DNA from: an uncultured Lachnospiraceae bacterium
GTDB lineage: Bacteria > Bacillota > Clostridia > Lachnospirales > Lachnospiraceae
Length of the DNA stretch: 64,000 nucleotides
NCBI GenBank assembly: GCA_900542015.1
Contig: UQLY01000003.1
Location: 62,001 to 126,000, forward strand
Direction: 5' to 3'
Shown here: one piece after another, positions 61,562 to 64,000 of the stretch
How the letters are laid out: each line of letters opens with the position of its first letter
How positions within the stretch are numbered: position 1 is the stretch's first letter
Notes under the pieces: model-generated
What the model was told of the DNA's origin: nothing
What the model saw: only the letters and a program-made list of their open reading frames with translations
The model's database searches: none
Position numbers and translations under genes: made by a program

Positions 61562-62062
61562 TCATAAAAACATTTTATAAAATTTCGCAATTATTTTTCT
61601 AAAGCGTTTTTTTGCGGACGATTCGCGATATGACTGATTTTCCTTCTCCGCCGCCTTAATTTCCTGCCATGATTTGACGTTAGCCGGATCGGGAGCTCTG
61701 CCGTTTAAGGGGGTTCCGTCCGGCTCAAATACATGAGGATGCCTGCGGATCATTTTTTCGCTGATTCCTTTGATCACGTCGTTTAAGGTAAACAAACCCT
61801 CTTCCTCCGCGATCTCGGCATGCAGTACAACCTGCATCAGCACGTCTCCCAGCTCTTCCTTCATGCTGTCGCCGTTGCCGGTCTTTTCATACAGTTTGAT
61901 CCCGGAAACGGCTTCCGCCGCTTCCTCAATCATACATCCGGTCAAAGAACCGTGGGTCTGCGCCTTATCCCAGGGACAGCCGTATTCGCTTCGCAGCGTT
62001 TTTATGATTGCCTGAAAATCATCTAAAGTGTATTGTCTCTGTTTTTCATCCGTCTTATTCAT
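61562..62062 (-). CDS. mazG: MazG nucleotide pyrophosphohydrolase
   Basis: 166 residues with one MazG domain: CPWDKAQTHGSL, the metal-binding EE-x2-E in MIEEAAEAV and the second E-x2-D in KEELGDVLMQVVLHAEIAEE. It hydrolyses non-canonical or excess nucleoside triphosphates. Many Firmicutes have longer MazG proteins with two domains or a fused methylase (YabN); this one is the short form. It follows the phosphoglucomutase gene by 39 bases. Confidence 0.92.
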   Translation of the reverse strand: MNKTDEKQRQYTLDDFQAIIKTLRSEYGCPWDKAQTHGSLTGCMIEEAAEAVSGIKLYEKTGNGDSMKEELGDVLMQVVLHAEIAEEEGLFTLNDVIKGISEKMIRRHPHVFEPDGTPLNGRAPDPANVKSWQEIKAAEKENQSYRESSAKKRFRKIIAKFYKMFL

Positions 62063-62101
62063 TGACTGCAGCGCCTTTTATCCGATTGATCTGTTTTTTG
62101 C

Positions 62102-63835
62102 TTACATCATGCCGCCTATCATGGCAAGGACTTCTTCGCCCAGCGCGGCGGATTTTTCATTTGCGTCCTCCAAAGAGGTTCCTTTGACGCCGTAGTAGAA
62201 TTTAACCTTCGGCTCCGTACCGGAAGGACGCACGCAAAGCCATGCGTCGTCTGTCAGATCATAATAAAGTACGTTGGAGGTGGGAAGTCCCGTAGGTTTT
62301 TCCTCTCCGGTCTTAAGATCCCTGATCACGCCCGTCTTGTAATCTCTTGCGGATACGACTTCATAAGCGCCAAATTTCACCGGCGTATTTTCCCGGAGGG
62401 TATTCAAAATTTCCTGGATTTTCGCAAGCCCTTCGATGCCTTTTAAGGTAATGGATTTGATATCGTCCTTGTAATAGCCGTATTTTTCATACAGATCGAT
62501 CATCGCATCCCAAAGGGTCTTGCCCTGGGTCTTATAATAAGCCGCAGCCTCGCAAAGCGCCATGGTCGCCACGATGGCGTCCTTGTCCCTTGCATGAGTA
62601 CCGATGAGGCAGCCGTAGCTTTCTTCAAAGCCGAAAAGATAAGTCCCTTTGCCCTTCTGCTCAAAGCCGAGGATCTGCTGTCCGATATATTTGAATCCGG
62701 TCAGTACCTCAATCAGTTCCACGCCGTATGCCTTTGCAATGGCGTCCGCCATGTTGGTCGTAACGATCGTCTTGATCAGCGCGCCGTCCTCCGGAAGCCC
62801 TTTCGTCGCTTTTCTCTGTCCGATCTCATAATCGGCAAGAAGGCAGCCGGACATATTTCCGGTTAAGGAAATATATTCTCCTGTCTTTGCATCCTTCACA
62901 TAAACGCCCAGTCTGTCCGCATCGGGGTCGGTGGCGAGCACCAGATCCGCATCCACTTCCTTCGCAAGCTTCAGTCCCAGTTCAAAAGCTTCAGCCGCTT
63001 CGGGATTCGGGTAGGAAACGGTGGGAAATTCTCCGTCCGGAAGTTCCTGCTCGGGTACGACATAGACGTTTTCAAAGCCCAGTTCTTTCATAACGCGCCT
63101 TGCCGGGATATTTCCGGTTCCGTGTAACGGAGAATATACAATCTTAATATCCTTCTGCGCCGCAGCAATCGCGTCCCAATGGATAACCTGGCTCTTTAAT
63201 TCCTCAATATAAGGATCGTCGATATTGGCGCCGATGGTCTCGTAGAGTCCGTCAGCCTTTGCAGCTTCCTTGTCCATGGTTTTCACGGTATTGTAATCGG
63301 TAATCGCCGCTACCTCCGCCATAATGCCTCCGTCGTGGGGCGGCGTGATCTGCGCGCCGTCTTCCCAGTAAACCTTATATCCGTTGTATTCCGGCGGATT
63401 GTGGCTTGCCGTAATATTGATTCCGGCAATACATCCCAGCCTGCGGACCGCATAAGATAATTCGGGAGTCGGACGAAGGGATTCAAAGACATAAGCTTTT
63501 ATCCCGTTTGCCGCAAGGCAAAGTGCCGCTTCATCGGCAAATTCCGGGCTCATGCGCCTGGAATCAAAGGCAATCGCAACGCCCTTTGCGGCGCCGCCCT
63601 GTTTTAAAATATAATTGGCAAGTCCCTGTGTGGCTTTCCGGACCGTATAGATATTCATACGATTTGTCCCGGCTCCGATCACGCCGCGCAGCCCCGCCGT
63701 ACCAAATTCCAGTTCCCGGTAAAAACGATCCTCGATTTCCTTTTCATTTCCCGCAAGCGCTTTTAATTCCGCCTTGGTATTTTCGTCAAAATAGGGGTTT
63801 GATAACCAGCTTTCATACGCTTCCCTGTAACTCAT
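62102..63835 (-). CDS. pgcA: Phosphoglucomutase/phosphomannomutase
   Basis: 577 residues, alpha-D-phosphohexomutase superfamily. The phospho-Ser is in TASHNPPEYNG, the Mg loop is DPDADRLGV, the sugar-binding loop is FEESYGCL and the phosphate-binding loop is RPSGTEPKVK. It interconverts glucose-6-phosphate and glucose-1-phosphate (or the mannose forms) for polysaccharide and glycolipid synthesis. AAGGAGG lies before the ATG. Confidence 0.94.
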   Translation of the reverse strand: MSYREAYESWLSNPYFDENTKAELKALAGNEKEIEDRFYRELEFGTAGLRGVIGAGTNRMNIYTVRKATQGLANYILKQGGAAKGVAIAFDSRRMSPEFADEAALCLAANGIKAYVFESLRPTPELSYAVRRLGCIAGINITASHNPPEYNGYKVYWEDGAQITPPHDGGIMAEVAAITDYNTVKTMDKEAAKADGLYETIGANIDDPYIEELKSQVIHWDAIAAAQKDIKIVYSPLHGTGNIPARRVMKELGFENVYVVPEQELPDGEFPTVSYPNPEAAEAFELGLKLAKEVDADLVLATDPDADRLGVYVKDAKTGEYISLTGNMSGCLLADYEIGQRKATKGLPEDGALIKTIVTTNMADAIAKAYGVELIEVLTGFKYIGQQILGFEQKGKGTYLFGFEESYGCLIGTHARDKDAIVATMALCEAAAYYKTQGKTLWDAMIDLYEKYGYYKDDIKSITLKGIEGLAKIQEILNTLRENTPVKFGAYEVVSARDYKTGVIRDLKTGEEKPTGLPTSNVLYYDLTDDAWLCVRPSGTEPKVKFYYGVKGTSLEDANEKSAALGEEVLAMIGGMM

Positions 63836-64000
63836 GATTGTCCTCCTTGTACTGTTTCATTCCTTTACTGCTGCAATATTTAATTTTTTATATTTAAATC
63901 ACGGCTTTTGCCGTATATTTAACGATATTTGCCGAGGTTCCCCCGCCTTCTCCTACTGCTGTAAAAGCTCCGAGAAGGAATAGGTCACATCTTTCTGACT

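Noticed and set aside
63953..64000. Possible C-terminus of a leftward gene (15 codons before a TAG).
   Set aside because: The open stretch to the window edge is too short to support a gene, although the position after a gap before phosphoglucomutase makes it plausible.

Overview
The window looks like chromosomal DNA of an anaerobic, Gram-positive, spore-former-lineage Firmicute, most like a Lachnospiraceae (Clostridia) member. The reasons are the conserved block hup-rqcP-yabP-yabQ-divIC-spoIIE-tilS-hpt-ftsH, the many Clostridia-type families (DUF4422, DUF815, DUF3592, DUF4015, DUF4392), strong AGGAGG ribosome sites with frequent TTG/GTG starts, and sigma-A promoters. No phage, transposase, CRISPR array or rRNA was seen. 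Gene family names come from motif recognition by eye; no database search was run.

Layout. 1-3.7 kb: DEDDh exonuclease (cut by the window edge), endonuclease III, a B12-binding radical SAM protein and a D-lyxose/D-mannose isomerase, all leftward. 3.7-9.7 kb: a sucrose locus with fructokinase (leftward) and, divergently, a LacI-type repressor, a 61-codon remnant of the sucrose PTS permease, sucrose-6-phosphate hydrolase, HPr and enzyme I. 9.7-16.4 kb: HD-GYP protein, three tRNAs (Gly, Gly, Phe), a chemotaxis receptor with an acidic repeat tail, a DUF4422 protein, and a DUF815 ATPase with an XRE regulator. 16.6-24.5 kb: MarR-MATE, a heterodimeric ABC exporter pair, a cytoplasmic leucine-rich-repeat protein whose promoter abuts its start codon, and a ketopantoate-reductase-like enzyme. 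24.6-33.8 kb: two complete tandem modules of response regulator, histidine kinase, ABC ATPase and FtsX-type permease. 33.8-37.4 kb: aldo/keto reductase, histidine phosphatase, EamA transporter and a secreted nuclease. 37.4-40 kb: a cadmium/zinc efflux operon. 40-47.3 kb: a YtrA-regulated ABC-2 transporter with a CPBP protease, several membrane proteins of unknown role, and a DUF4015 glycosidase-like protein. 47.6-51.7 kb: a 5-oxoprolinase operon that also carries both halves of a D-glutamate cyclase. 51.7-54.1 kb: two tRNAs (Leu, Tyr) and a GH13 amylase. 54.4-64 kb: the ftsH-to-hup housekeeping/sporulation block, MazG and phosphoglucomutase.

How the genes work together. The sucrose locus encodes entry and splitting of sucrose-6-phosphate, phosphorylation of the released fructose, and the phosphoryl carriers that would feed the permease. 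The permease gene, however, survives only as its first eight and last about fifty codons. The HPr of this locus has Lys at the regulatory position 46. The oxoproline operon joins 5-oxoproline hydrolysis to D-glutamate cyclisation. The two peptide-sensing-type modules and the MarR, YtrA and CadC systems form a dense envelope-stress and detoxification region. Most of these regulators have an operator placed on or just after their own promoter.

Best leads: the internal in-frame deletion of the sucrose permease; the Ser46-to-Lys HPr; the probably leaderless LRR gene; the soluble short SpoIIE behind a promoter with the 21-bp spacing known from Spo0A-activated genes; the split D-glutamate cyclase plus 5-oxoprolinase operon; and the different direct repeat arrays in front of the two ABC modules.
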